Shown here: positions 38,679-47,260 of the stretch, piece after piece
Numbering within the stretch: the stretch's first letter is position 1
Layout: every line of letters starts with the position of its first letter
From: Acinetobacter larvae
GTDB taxonomy: Bacteria; Pseudomonadota; Gammaproteobacteria; Pseudomonadales; Moraxellaceae
DNA: 64,000 nucleotides
Direction of reading: 5' to 3'
Assembly (NCBI RefSeq): GCF_001704115.1
Contig: NZ_CP016895.1
Coordinates: 2,790,001-2,854,000 of the forward strand
Notes under the pieces: generated by a model
The model's database searches: none
Told to the model about the DNA's origin: nothing
What the model saw: the letters and a program-made list of their open reading frames with translations, nothing else
Translations under genes and position numbers: made by a program

Positions 38679-39965
38679 ATGTCTATCCTAAGTTGGGACG
38701 AATTTGAAGATGATTCGCAGAAACCGGCTGCACCTCAACAGCAACCTAAAACCGTCGAAACGCAAGAAACGCCTAATACACAAGCTGTATCTGATGCAAA
38801 ATCACCATCGCCGTCTGTGGCTGCTGCACAACCCACACCAGCCGCCACTTCCAGTGGAACAGCGAATTCAACCGATACATTGGCAAGAGCATCTGCTGCC
38901 CTAGAAAAAATGGATGTTGCCCCAGGTTTAGAAGAACTTGAAATGGGTGCAGGTCGTGTACAAGTTGATGATAAACGTATGATCAACTGCCGTGCCGACT
39001 TAAACCAATTGGTACCATTTAAATACGAATGGGCTTGGCAAAAATACCTAGATGGGTGTGCCAACCACTGGATGCCACAAGAAGTCAACATGACACATGA
39101 TATTGCTTTGTGGAAATCTGAAGATGGTCTCACCGATGATGAGCGTGTCATCATCAAGCGCTCACTGGGGTTCTTCTCTACCGCTGACTCATTGGTTGCC
39201 AACAACTTGGTACTCGCGATTTATCGTTTGATTACCAACCCAGAATGCCGCCAATATATCTTGCGTCAAGCATTTGAAGAAGCGATTCACACCCACGCAT
39301 ACCAATACTGTATCGAATCACTCGGTATGGATGAAGGTGAAATCTTCAACATGTACCGTGAAATTCCATCTGTAGCACGTAAAGCGGCTTGGGGTCTAAA
39401 ATATACGCAATCTTTGGGTGATCCAAACTTTAGAACGGGTACGCCAGAGCAAGACCAAGAATTGCTACGGAATATGATTGCATTCTACTGTGTGCTTGAA
39501 GGCATCTTCTTCTACTGCGGCTTTAGCCAAATCTTGAGTATGGGTCGTCGTAACAAGATGACTGGTGTGGCTGAACAATTCCAATATATCTTGCGTGATG
39601 AGTCTATGCACGTAAACTTCGGGATCGACATGATCAACCAGATCAAAATCGAAAACCCGCATCTTTGGTCTGAAGCATTCCAAGAAGAAGTTACCCAAAT
39701 GATCTTGGAAGGTACCATTCTAGAAATCGAATATGCACGTGACACTATGCCGCGTGGCGTACTTGGCATGAATGCCGCGATGATGGAAGAATATCTCAAG
39801 TTTATCTGTAACCGTCGTTTAAATCAGCTTGGTTTACCTGAGCAATATAAAGGCGTCAACAATCCATTCCAATGGATGTCTGAAATGATGGACTTGCGTA
39901 AAGAGAAAAACTTCTTTGAAACCCGTGTAACCGACTACCAAACTGGTGGTGCACTAAGCTGGTAA
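38679..39965 (+). CDS. nrdB: NrdB, class Ia ribonucleotide reductase beta subunit
   Basis: This 428-residue small subunit holds the diiron-tyrosyl radical cofactor. Ligand regions include the [21 protein letters not shown] segment (seen as [12 protein letters not shown]), and [13 protein letters not shown] near residue 308. Residues about 12-85 are an added low-complexity stretch rich in Pro, Ala, Gln, Thr and Ser between the opening [12 protein letters not shown] and the folded domain, which looks disordered. GGAGAG precedes the ATG. It is in the nrdA operon and has a strong terminator. Confidence 0.96.
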   Translation: MSILSWDEFEDDSQKPAAPQQQPKTVETQETPNTQAVSDAKSPSPSVAAAQPTPAATSSGTANSTDTLARASAALEKMDVAPGLEELEMGAGRVQVDDKRMINCRADLNQLVPFKYEWAWQKYLDGCANHWMPQEVNMTHDIALWKSEDGLTDDERVIIKRSLGFFSTADSLVANNLVLAIYRLITNPECRQYILRQAFEEAIHTHAYQYCIESLGMDEGEIFNMYREIPSVARKAAWGLKYTQSLGDPNFRTGTPEQDQELLRNMIAFYCVLEGIFFYCGFSQILSMGRRNKMTGVAEQFQYILRDESMHVNFGIDMINQIKIENPHLWSEAFQEEVTQMILEGTILEIEYARDTMPRGVLGMNAAMMEEYLKFICNRRLNQLGLPEQYKGVNNPFQWMSEMMDLRKEKNFFETRVTDYQTGGALSW

Positions 39966-39980
39966 GGGTTTGCCGTCACG

Positions 39981-40043
39981 CGACACGTAAGTTGACATTT
40001 GCGACGCATAAAATGTCATTGAACGACACATAAGTTGTCATAG
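39981..40043. repeat. Three degenerate 20-22 bp direct repeats, IS21-like end
   Basis: CGACACGTAAGTTGACATTTG (39981-40001), a variant beginning CGACGCATAAAATGTCATT (40002) and CGACACATAAGTTGTCATAG (40024-40043) repeat with 21-22 bp spacing. Multiple terminal repeats like these are typical of IS21-family ends. No IS21 genes are present. Confidence 0.5.
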
Positions 40044-40053
40044 ATACCCCAGT

Positions 40054-40086
40054 AAAAAGGCTGCAACTCAACTTGCAGCCTTTTTT
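40054..40086 (+). terminator. Terminator of the nrdAB operon
   Basis: AAAAAGGCTGCAA (40054-40066) pairs with TTGCAGCCTTTTT (40073-40085), ending in a run of six T residues. Confidence 0.85.
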
Positions 40087-40183
40087 CAACTTAATGGTTA
40101 AAGGAACTAAACTCAACTGAGTCAATACTTAGCGGTGAAATACCACGCTTAAGGCACTGGTAATACCCCCATTTTTAATTGAA

Positions 40184-40306
40184 TTAATCAGTAGGAAATA
40201 TCTTTCTTTTCTTCGTCGCATGACGGATAACGCTGTTGAGTGATTCAATCGCATTGGTTGTATAAATTGCTTGTTCTCTCGTAGACACTCGCTCTGTTTC
40301 TTATCC
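40184..40306 (-). pseudogene. IS256-family transposase fragment
   Basis: On the minus strand the frame reads TREQAIYTTNAIESLNSV followed by IRHATKKRKIFPTD and a stop. This is the highly conserved C-terminal block of Mutator/IS256-type transposases. An in-frame stop lies just upstream and the rest of the gene is missing, so it is a relic. Confidence 0.8.
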
Positions 40307-40374
40307 CAAAACTTCTAAATGACTATCTAATTGATACAGTTCCAACTGCCTAACTTTGTATAATCAATATTGTT

Positions 40375-40905
40375 TCAACTATTTGATTTAAAAATATTTT
40401 TCCACCATGTACGCTCTTTTTTTTGTTTTCCTGCATTTATAGCCTTTTCAATATTTGCTTCTATTTTATCTTTATTAGAATCCCATATCTGTTTTAATAC
40501 TTGATCAAGGTCTGCTCTGCTCCATACATGAAAAAAACCGATAGTAGCTCCCATAGCTTCTATTATTGTTTTATGCACATTATTATTATCATAGTCTTTT
40601 AATTTTTTATTAAAGGTATCAATAACTAATTCAGTAAGATTTGGCTCTAAATCATTGTAAAAGTCTATAGTTGTGATGTCGTCTAAATTATCATCTTGTA
40701 TCGTCCATTTAGGTACTGGCAAGTAAGAGTTAATAAAAATAATATCAACTCGTATGATGTCTTTATAGTACATACTTCTTTGAGTACCGTTTAGTCGAAT
40801 TGCTGTTAATTTTTCACTATCCCATGTCAGTTTTTTAGTTAAATAAGGATTAGATTCTTCTTTCTCTATTTTCGTATTTTCACGGTTAAAAAAATTAAAT
40901 AGCAT
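40375..40905 (-). CDS. Orphan hypothetical protein in an IS scar
   Basis: This 176-residue protein begins MLFNFFNRENTKIEKEE and ends KKERTWWKNIFKSNS. It is rich in Asn, Asp, Lys and Ile, with no signal peptide or membrane helix, and I do not recognise a domain. The AT-rich codon use differs from neighbouring core genes, and it is bracketed by decayed transposase fragments, which points to recent transfer. The coding region is undisturbed. It may be cargo of a lost element; an immunity or regulatory role would be speculation. Confidence 0.6.
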   Translation of the reverse strand: MLFNFFNRENTKIEKEESNPYLTKKLTWDSEKLTAIRLNGTQRSMYYKDIIRVDIIFINSYLPVPKWTIQDDNLDDITTIDFYNDLEPNLTELVIDTFNKKLKDYDNNNVHKTIIEAMGATIGFFHVWSRADLDQVLKQIWDSNKDKIEANIEKAINAGKQKKERTWWKNIFKSNS

Positions 40906-41005
40906 TATTTTACCCCTTATTAAAATACAGTCCAGATCCTAACCAAAATAGTAGACAATTCACCCTTCTAAAGATAATTTAGTTTTAAGCTTTGGAGATG
41001 TAAAT

Positions 41006-41095
41006 ATGGCTAAACGTTTTAGTCCTGAATTTAAACAACAAGCAATTGATTAAACCTTAGCAGAATTAAAAACTCTTATGAGGAAAGATCATCCC
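41006..41095 (+). pseudogene. IS3-type transposase OrfA stub
   Basis: ATG at 41006 gives MAKRFSPEFKQQAID, the typical opening of IS3-family OrfA helix-turn-helix proteins, then a TAA at 41051-41053. A few more codons (TLAELKTLMRK) continue in frame before similarity ends. The upstream sequence near 40940-41000 looks like the left end of the same element. Confidence 0.7.
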
Positions 41096-41110
41096 CCCAA
41101 AACATTATAA

Positions 41111-41146
41111 TCAAAAACCGAATATCCTCCTCAAAAGATATTCGGT
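41111..41146 (-). terminator. Terminator of the flavin reductase gene
   Basis: ACCGAATATC at 41117-41126 pairs with GATATTCGGT at 41137-41146. On the minus strand TTTTTG follows the stem. Confidence 0.75.
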
Positions 41147-41169
41147 TGATCTTTATTTTAATAATAACT

Positions 41170-41661
41170 TTAAGCGATTTCTTTCTGTCCTACATGATGA
41201 TAGGCGCGATTAAAATAAACTAAACCTTGATTATGCTGGCTCTTTTGGATAGCAACAATACGGCAAATAAAAATAGTATGTGTGCCAACTTCTTGGATTT
41301 GATCAATCTGACAATCAAAACTCACCAAGGCATCTTCTAAAACCGGTGCACCCGTTTTTAATGCAGTCCATGTGCCACAAGCAAAGCGTTCTTCAGGACT
41401 GAGCTTTGATGCAAACGCTGCAGAAATATGCTGATGCTGCGGACCAAGTACATTGACGCTTAGAATTTTATTTTCGATAAAGTGTACATGTGACCGCGCA
41501 GACTTGTTCATACAGACCAATAATGACGGCGGTGTATCGGTAACGCTACATACAGAAGATGCAGTAAATCCATAACGACCAGATGTCCCTGCTGTGGTAA
41601 TGACATTTACCGCACCAGTTAATAATGACATTGCATTTTTAAAGTCTACTACTTCAACCAT
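41170..41661 (-). CDS. Flavin reductase (HpaC/RutF-like)
   Basis: This 163-residue protein has the flavin reductase-like split-barrel fold, with FKNAMSLLTGAVNVITT, the FMN-contact segment GFTASSVCSVTDTPPSLLVCMN and SFDCQIDQIQEVGTHTIFICRI. Relatives supply reduced FMN or FAD to two-component monooxygenases. The ATG at 41661 has AGGAAC seven bases upstream and is preferred to a GTG at 41694. It follows mesD by about 200 bp on the same strand, so it may feed reduced flavin to the MesD/MesX system; this is an inference. Confidence 0.85.
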   Translation of the reverse strand: MVEVVDFKNAMSLLTGAVNVITTAGTSGRYGFTASSVCSVTDTPPSLLVCMNKSARSHVHFIENKILSVNVLGPQHQHISAAFASKLSPEERFACGTWTALKTGAPVLEDALVSFDCQIDQIQEVGTHTIFICRIVAIQKSQHNQGLVYFNRAYHHVGQKEIA

Positions 41662-41859
41662 CACGTTGTTCCTAACTTGAACTGTCTTTGACACTGCGCT
41701 ATAGCGACGCGATACTTCATCGCGTTGCTATATAATTTGAATAGATTGTAAATAGAACGCATTGCGACTGAAAGGCGTATCCGCAATTGAGACCGTTGTT
41801 CTATAAGACCCAATCAACTGCTAAGGATACCCCTTTAGAATGCCTGCAAGCAATGCTGC

Positions 41860-42888
41860 TTAGGCTGAAAGTTCTTTACGAATGATTGCAGCACCTGCGC
41901 TCAATGCTTTGAGTTTGCCTCTTGCCACATCACGCGCTAAGGGTGCCATACCACAGTTGGTCGATGGATAAAGTTTATCGGCGTCGACAAACTGTAGTGC
42001 TTTACGCAAAACATCCGCAACTTGCTCCGGTGTTTCAACAGTATTGCTGGCAACATCAATGGCACCAACCATAACTTTTTTACCACGGATCAGTTCAATC
42101 AAATCCATCGGTACGTGTGAGTTCTGACATTCTAATGAAACGATATCGATATTCGACTGTTGTAGCTTTGGAAAAGCTTCTTCATATTGGCGCCACTCTG
42201 AACCCAAAGTTTTTTTCCAGTCGGTATTGGCTTTAATGCCGTAGCCATAGCAGATATGTACTGCGGTTTCACATTTCAGCCCTTCGATGGCGCGTTCTAA
42301 GGTTGCGACCCCCCAGTCATTCACTTCATCAAAGAAGACATTAAAGGCAGGCTCATCAAATTGAATAATATCAACACCTGCTGCCTCTAACTCTTTGGCT
42401 TCTTCATTGAGAATTTTGGCAAATTCCCAAGCCAGTTTTTCACGGCTTTTATAATGATTGTCATACAAAGTATCGATCATGGTCATAGGACCCGGTAAAG
42501 CCCATTTGATCGGTTGTGTGGTTTGCTGACGCAAAAATTTTGCATCTTCAACAAAAACAGGTTTTTGTCGTGCTACAGCACCCACTACAGTTGGCACACT
42601 GGCATCATAACGATTACGAATTCGCACTGTTTCGCGCTTCTCGAAATCTACGCCGCTCAAATGCTCAATAAAGGTGGTCACAAAATGCTGACGCGTTTGC
42701 TCACCATCACTCACGATATCAATGCCAGCATGACGTTGTTCTTGTAGAGACAAACGTAAAGCATCTTGTTTGGCTTCAAGTAATTGCTCACCTTGTAACT
42801 TCCAAGGTGACCAAAGTTTCTCAGGCTCTGCCAGCCAAGACGGTTTTGGTAAACTACCAGCGGTTGATGTAGGTAATAATATTTTCAT
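41860..42888 (-). CDS. mesD: MesD-type core methionine synthase
   Basis: This 342-residue protein carries only the catalytic barrel of MetE, opening MKILLPTSTAGSLPKP. Zinc-ligand regions are the HICYGYG segment (His and Cys) and STNCGMAP (Cys), and IIQFDEPAFN is also conserved. It lacks the N-terminal folate-binding half of full MetE (about 750 residues). Beside DUF1852 it fits the MesD family, shown in earlier work to make methionine from homocysteine without methylfolate or cobalamin but needing DUF1852 and oxygen. The ATG at 42888 is chosen; it lies 36 bp from the mesX stop. Confidence 0.85.
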   Translation of the reverse strand: MKILLPTSTAGSLPKPSWLAEPEKLWSPWKLQGEQLLEAKQDALRLSLQEQRHAGIDIVSDGEQTRQHFVTTFIEHLSGVDFEKRETVRIRNRYDASVPTVVGAVARQKPVFVEDAKFLRQQTTQPIKWALPGPMTMIDTLYDNHYKSREKLAWEFAKILNEEAKELEAAGVDIIQFDEPAFNVFFDEVNDWGVATLERAIEGLKCETAVHICYGYGIKANTDWKKTLGSEWRQYEEAFPKLQQSNIDIVSLECQNSHVPMDLIELIRGKKVMVGAIDVASNTVETPEQVADVLRKALQFVDADKLYPSTNCGMAPLARDVARGKLKALSAGAAIIRKELSA

Positions 42889-42923
42889 AATAAACGATCT
42901 TTCTATGTCTCGGTCTTGGTAAA

Positions 42924-43901
42924 TTAAAGCGCGTAGTGTGCAGCCCATTGATCAAGAGTATCTTTATATGGCTTGATAAACTGCTCTTCAGTAAATTTGC
43001 CTTGCTTCACAGCCAACTGACTACGCTCTTCACGATCATAAACAATCTGCGTCAATGAGTGATCCTGATGATTCAAACGCGGTTGATAGCATTGTGCTGC
43101 CGCTGAGTTGGCATTATAAATCTCAGGTCGATAAATCTTTTGGAAAGTTTCCATGGTACTAATCGTTGCGATTAACTCAAGATCAGTATAATCACTCAAG
43201 AGGTCACCACTAAAATAAAATGCCAAAGGTGCAGCACTGTTTTTCGGCATAAAGTAGCGTACACGTAAACCCATTTTCTCAAAATATTGATCGGTCAATG
43301 AAAACTCATCTTGACGATATTCTACACCCAATACTGGATGTTCGTTTTCAGTCCGATAATAGGTTCGGCTACTAGAAACACTCAAACAAATCACAGGTTG
43401 TTTCGCAAAGTGTGCTTTGTAAACTTCTGAGTTTACAACGGACTTAAATAGTTTACCGTGTAAATCACCAAAATTTTCTGGCAAGCTAAATTTTTCTTGG
43501 TTTTTATTATGGTCGAGGAGTAATACGCTAAAATCATAATCACGTACATAAGATGAGAAACTATTTCCTACAATCCCATCAATACGCTGATTATTTTTAT
43601 GATCGACAATGGTGGTTTTTAAGACTTCAATAATTGGGAAGTTTGTCCCATTGCCTTCAATATCCATATCAAAAGAAACGATATCAACTTCTACAGAATA
43701 ACGGTCGCCTTTCGGATTATCCCACTGCGCCAAGTTATTAAAACGATTATTAATCATCCTTAAGGTATTGCGCAAATTTTCTTGACGGCTCTCACCTCTT
43801 GCCAAATTGGCAAAGTTAGTCGTGATACGCGTATTGTCTGAAGGAAGATAGTTCTCATCGAAACTAATGCTCTTAACCGTATATGTAAATACTTGACTCA
43901 T
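42924..43901 (-). CDS. mesX: MesX (DUF1852), partner of core methionine synthase
   Basis: This protein of about 325 residues belongs to the DUF1852 family, recognisable by SQVFTYTVKSISFDENY and TNFANLARGESRQENLRNTL. Published genetics found that the MesD methionine synthase depends on DUF1852 and oxygen; the chemistry, including the methyl source, was unresolved to my knowledge. The start at 43901 (MSQVFTY) fits the family; an ATG at 43943 would add 14 residues. It is the first gene of the mesX-mesD pair. No cofactor motif is evident by eye. Confidence 0.82.
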   Translation of the reverse strand: MSQVFTYTVKSISFDENYLPSDNTRITTNFANLARGESRQENLRNTLRMINNRFNNLAQWDNPKGDRYSVEVDIVSFDMDIEGNGTNFPIIEVLKTTIVDHKNNQRIDGIVGNSFSSYVRDYDFSVLLLDHNKNQEKFSLPENFGDLHGKLFKSVVNSEVYKAHFAKQPVICLSVSSSRTYYRTENEHPVLGVEYRQDEFSLTDQYFEKMGLRVRYFMPKNSAAPLAFYFSGDLLSDYTDLELIATISTMETFQKIYRPEIYNANSAAAQCYQPRLNHQDHSLTQIVYDREERSQLAVKQGKFTEEQFIKPYKDTLDQWAAHYAL

Positions 43902-43943
43902 TTTGATCTGATACCCTAATTTCTGAGATAAAACTGCATTCAT

Positions 43944-44578
43944 ATGTTGCTCTTGAAGGACTCTGCTATTGCTTTGTGAATCCTCTCAGTCAATTACCCA
44001 GTCTTTTCTGATTTTTACCGCATGGTCCAATCAAGAATTAACTATATATTGTCTATCGCCAGAGCATGTGTAGTTTATACCGTATTCTCGGCGTGAATAA
44101 AAATGAGTTTATTTCACAAAAACATGAGCCAAATTCATGCATAGCCCATTGCATGATTTATGTGCGCAAATTCTCCGCATGATCTCGCACCACATGCACT
44201 AGAAGTGCTTCCCCCAATTGCTATTCTTTTCTACTGTTAAGTTGAATTATTTTTGGGGAACATTAGCCCATACCATCATAGCTATAATAGAAACAAAGCT
44301 TGATTGAGTTTTACTTGAACTCGACACAGTTACGCAATTTTTCAACAGTGATATCGCCTGATCATTTACGCTATCTTTTTAAATTTTATTTTAATATTGC
44401 AAGATCCTCGCATTTTCTTGATGATTTGTGGTTTTTAAATCACTCAGCAATACCGACCAAGGCTTACAGTCTCGCATCATAGCCAGTATTGTTCAGCGCC
44501 ACACATGTCGATATTTTCATTGACAAGCGTATTTATAGCGATTGCTACGCCATCATAAAATGAAAAAGGAAGGATCTA
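43944..44578. other. Divergent region between mesX and the LPMO gene
   Basis: This region of about 635 bp has no supported gene. A 60-codon TTG-started frame at 44300-44482 has no ribosome-binding site and no recognisable motif. I looked for a SAM riboswitch-like fold upstream of mesX and did not see one. A good AAGGAAGGA ribosome-binding site ends the region before the LPMO gene. Confidence 0.5.
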
Positions 44579-46066
44579 ATGAATGTTGACGTTTGTATAA
44601 AACGTGGCTTCATCATGGGCGTGCTGGCCTTTGCACTCATACCGTCAGAAACCCTTGCGCACGGCTATGTTATGAAACCCGAATCACGCAGTTATGCGTG
44701 TAAACTCAATAAAAATGCTCAATGCGGTACGATTATTTATGAACCACAAAGCCTAGAAGGCGGCAATAATTTTCCTCAAGCAGGTCCGGCAGATGGGAAA
44801 ATTGCCAGTGCCGGTTTGAGCCAATTTGCGCAACTCAATCAACAAAGCCCAACGCGCTGGAGTAAGAGTAATATTACAAATGGCAGTTATGATTTTGTAT
44901 GGTACAACACCACCATGCATGCAACCAAAAGTTGGCGCTATTTTATCACCAAGAATGGATGGAACCCCAATGTCCCATTGGCACGTAGTGCATTTGAACT
45001 TACGCCATTTTGTCTAGTCAATGGCTATGGTCGTCAACCTGCAAGTCAAGTCACCCATCGTTGTCAGATTCCGGGTGACCGCAGTGGTCATCATGTCATT
45101 TTAGCTATATGGGATGTTGCCGATACCGTCAATGCATTCTATAACACCATTGATGTCAATATTGGTAGCAGTACATCTGTACCACCCTCTACGGCCGTTC
45201 CCACCATATGGACAGATATCGGTGATATCAATCCCATCGATGATCTCAATATCAATGACCGCGTCAAAACACGGGTCTTTGATGAAAATGGTGAAAATAG
45301 TCGTCTACACACTGAAATTATTATTCGTTCCATTGAACAGGGTGCACGGCAGATTTGGCCACGTTTATTGGCGGAAGCCATTAATAAACAACATACTGCT
45401 TTACGAGCAGGCATTCAAAATAGCCAAGGTCAGATTATCCCAAGCAATGGTAAAAATGATGTCTTTACCAGCGCGCAAAGTGGTATTCGACGCGTGGAAA
45501 TTAAACTAGAACGTGCCATCGAGAATATAACCGAGCCACCTGTTAGTCCACAACCGCCAACTCAACCACCTGTTACACCACAACCACCGACGGAAGTACC
45601 GATACCGCCAACTCAACCGCCTGTTAGTCCACAACCACCGACGGAAGTACCGATACCGCCAACCCAACCACCTGTTAGTCCACAACCACCGACGGAAATA
45701 CCAACACCACCAACTCAACCGCCTGTTACACCGCAACCACCGACTGAAGTACCAACACCGCCAACCCAACCGCCTGTTACACCGCAACCACCAACTGAAG
45801 TACCAACACCGCCGACTCAACCACCTGTTAGTCCACAACCACCAACTGAAGTACCGATACCGCCAACTCAACCCTCAAGTACATATCATTATGTTTATCC
45901 AGAGAATATTGCGAAGTATAAAGCGGGAACAAGAGTATTAGGCAGTGATGGTCAGGTGTACCAATGTAAACGCTTTCCTTATAGTGGTTGGTGTACCATT
46001 CCAGCTCATCAATATGTTCCTGCGACAGGGTCACATTGGCAAGATGCTTGGATTTTAGTGAAATAA
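44579..46066 (+). CDS. Secreted AA10 lytic polysaccharide monooxygenase, chitin-type
   Basis: This 495-residue modular protein has a signal peptide (residues 1-27) that leaves H28 as the mature N-terminus (HGYVMKPESR). H28 and H114 (TTMHATKSWRYF) form the copper histidine brace. The AA10 domain spans about 28-200 and closely follows Serratia CBP21 (PFCLVNGYGRQP, DRSGHHVILAIWDVAD). Residues about 213-320 resemble GbpA domain 2. Residues 326-427 are six 17-residue Pro/Thr repeats. The end is a CBM5/12- or CBM73-type chitin-binding module (YQCKRFPYSGWC, HWQDAWIL). It would oxidatively cleave chitin outside the cell. No chitinase is adjacent. Confidence 0.93.
   Translation: MNVDVCIKRGFIMGVLAFALIPSETLAHGYVMKPESRSYACKLNKNAQCGTIIYEPQSLEGGNNFPQAGPADGKIASAGLSQFAQLNQQSPTRWSKSNITNGSYDFVWYNTTMHATKSWRYFITKNGWNPNVPLARSAFELTPFCLVNGYGRQPASQVTHRCQIPGDRSGHHVILAIWDVADTVNAFYNTIDVNIGSSTSVPPSTAVPTIWTDIGDINPIDDLNINDRVKTRVFDENGENSRLHTEIIIRSIEQGARQIWPRLLAEAINKQHTALRAGIQNSQGQIIPSNGKNDVFTSAQSGIRRVEIKLERAIENITEPPVSPQPPTQPPVTPQPPTEVPIPPTQPPVSPQPPTEVPIPPTQPPVSPQPPTEIPTPPTQPPVTPQPPTEVPTPPTQPPVTPQPPTEVPTPPTQPPVSPQPPTEVPIPPTQPSSTYHYVYPENIAKYKAGTRVLGSDGQVYQCKRFPYSGWCTIPAHQYVPATGSHWQDAWILVK
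45554..45859 (+). repeat. Six 51-bp tandem repeats in the LPMO linker
   Basis: Units start at 45554, 45605, 45656, 45707, 45758 and 45809, each encoding a variant of PPTQPPVSPQPPTEVPI. Differences are mostly S/T and I/T swaps. The repeats form a stiff, extended linker. Confidence 0.95.
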
Positions 46067-46138
46067 GGAAATCGCATAGCGCATAGAACGCTATTGATCG
46101 CCCTACAACATGCTGGACAAATATCTACATCAAAAATA

Positions 46139-46159
46139 AGCCGCTCATAACGAGCGGCT
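46139..46159. terminator. Stem-loop between LPMO and thioesterase-like genes
   Basis: AGCCGCTC at 46139-46146 pairs with GAGCGGCT at 46152-46159. On the minus strand TTATTTTTG follows, so it best serves the thioesterase-like gene. Confidence 0.65.
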
Positions 46160-46175
46160 CATCCAAACAATTCCT

Positions 46176-46245
46176 AAAACCAATATCTTAAAATCTATAT
46201 TCTAAAACCAATCTTTTAAAACCAATCTTTTAAAACCAATATACA
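46176..46245. repeat. Five 14-bp tandem repeats
   Basis: Units starting at 46176, 46190, 46204, 46218 and 46232 are variants of AAAACCAATCTTTT; the third and fourth are identical. They lie at the 3' side of the thioesterase-like gene. Confidence 0.85.
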
Positions 46246-46276
46246 GACATTATATGGAAGTATTTCATATCATCAT

Positions 46277-47083
46277 TTAAGCCTTGGAAATTTGCCTTAA
46301 AGTCAGGATTTGCTCACTTCGTCCAAATGGACCATAAATATCATGTAAAACAGAACTGGTTAAACCAATGCCATCTGCACCATATTGTTGAACAGTCTGT
46401 AAACCGAGCCACTGCCCTTGTGGATAACGATGCATATGAATTTGCAAATCTAAATTTGGAAATGCCCATTGAAAATCGCCCTCCTGCCGTGCCACGATGC
46501 CATTGGCAGCATCTATCATGCCGATTAAATGCACAAAGTCACTGGTGGCTTGCCCTTCAACCATTGCCAAATCATTGTTTAACCACACTGTTCCTTTGCC
46601 CGCACGATGTGCTGGATCTGCACGCGTATGCAATGATCGTATAAAACCACCTGGCCAGCGAGCTAAACCGCTCCAAGGCGCATAGCTTTCGGGTTGATGA
46701 ATGACTTGATCTTCTAATCCTGCAATTTGACGACTATCACTGGTACACATACGCCAAGCACGCGCCACAATACAGGTTTTGCCCTGAGCTTGCAGGGTCG
46801 ATTCAATCAATTCAATGCTACGACCTGGGCGAACAATCTCAGTCTCTATAGAAAACTCACCAAAATGAATTAACCCCCAAATATCAAAACTAATCCTGCC
46901 GATCCGCATATCATCACGCACAGCAAACTGTTCTAATTCAGCGGCGATAATACCGCTCGCTGGTGCCATATGCTGTTCATGAGCATTCCATGCGCCTTGT
47001 GCATGAATGGTAGAACAATAGCGTGCCGTCACTCGACCATCTGCTGCTACCTTACGTTCGATGAGTTGATAATATGCATTCAT
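46277..47083 (-). CDS. Acyl-CoA thioesterase-like double-hotdog protein
   Basis: This 268-residue protein resembles the thioesterase-superfamily/TesB-like group with two hotdog modules. The first holds RISFDIWGLIHFGEFSIETEIVRPGRSIELIE and the second VWLNNDLAMVEGQATSDFVHLIGMIDAANGI, then IHMHRYPQGQWLGLQTV. It probably hydrolyses a thioester or only binds acyl-CoA; the substrate is unknown. It stands between two intergenic repeat arrays and shares strand with the LLM gene upstream, 178 bp away. Confidence 0.75.
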   Translation of the reverse strand: MNAYYQLIERKVAADGRVTARYCSTIHAQGAWNAHEQHMAPASGIIAAELEQFAVRDDMRIGRISFDIWGLIHFGEFSIETEIVRPGRSIELIESTLQAQGKTCIVARAWRMCTSDSRQIAGLEDQVIHQPESYAPWSGLARWPGGFIRSLHTRADPAHRAGKGTVWLNNDLAMVEGQATSDFVHLIGMIDAANGIVARQEGDFQWAFPNLDLQIHMHRYPQGQWLGLQTVQQYGADGIGLTSSVLHDIYGPFGRSEQILTLRQISKA

Positions 47084-47260
47084 GATGGATTGAATCTCCT
47101 TTTCGATCTATTATTTTCAATATTCTATTAGACAACAATTACGCCAGCATACGCTGAATCATCACGCAACATAAACCCTATTATTTGACTTGATCTTCAT
47201 TTATTCGCACAGATGCCTGCTTAAATGCAGTCAAGCAATCCACTCAATGCCTCAAGGTGC

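Noticed and set aside
40375..40905. Toxin, antitoxin or immunity function for the orphan protein
   Set aside because: No domain, partner gene or toxin-like motif supports it; only its genomic setting is suggestive.
43902..44060. Possible SAM-type riboswitch before mesX
   Set aside because: No conserved helices or terminator hairpin were evident by eye.
44300..44482. 60-codon frame upstream of the LPMO gene
   Set aside because: TTG start, no ribosome-binding site, no recognisable motif; treated as noncoding.
45506..45871. Minus-strand frame rich in Trp and Arg opposite the LPMO linker
   Set aside because: It is the reverse reading of the 51-bp Pro/Thr repeats, which are clearly coding on the plus strand.
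46419..46427. Exact DnaA-box nonamer inside the thioesterase-like gene
   Set aside because: Lies within coding sequence with no cluster of sites; treated as chance.
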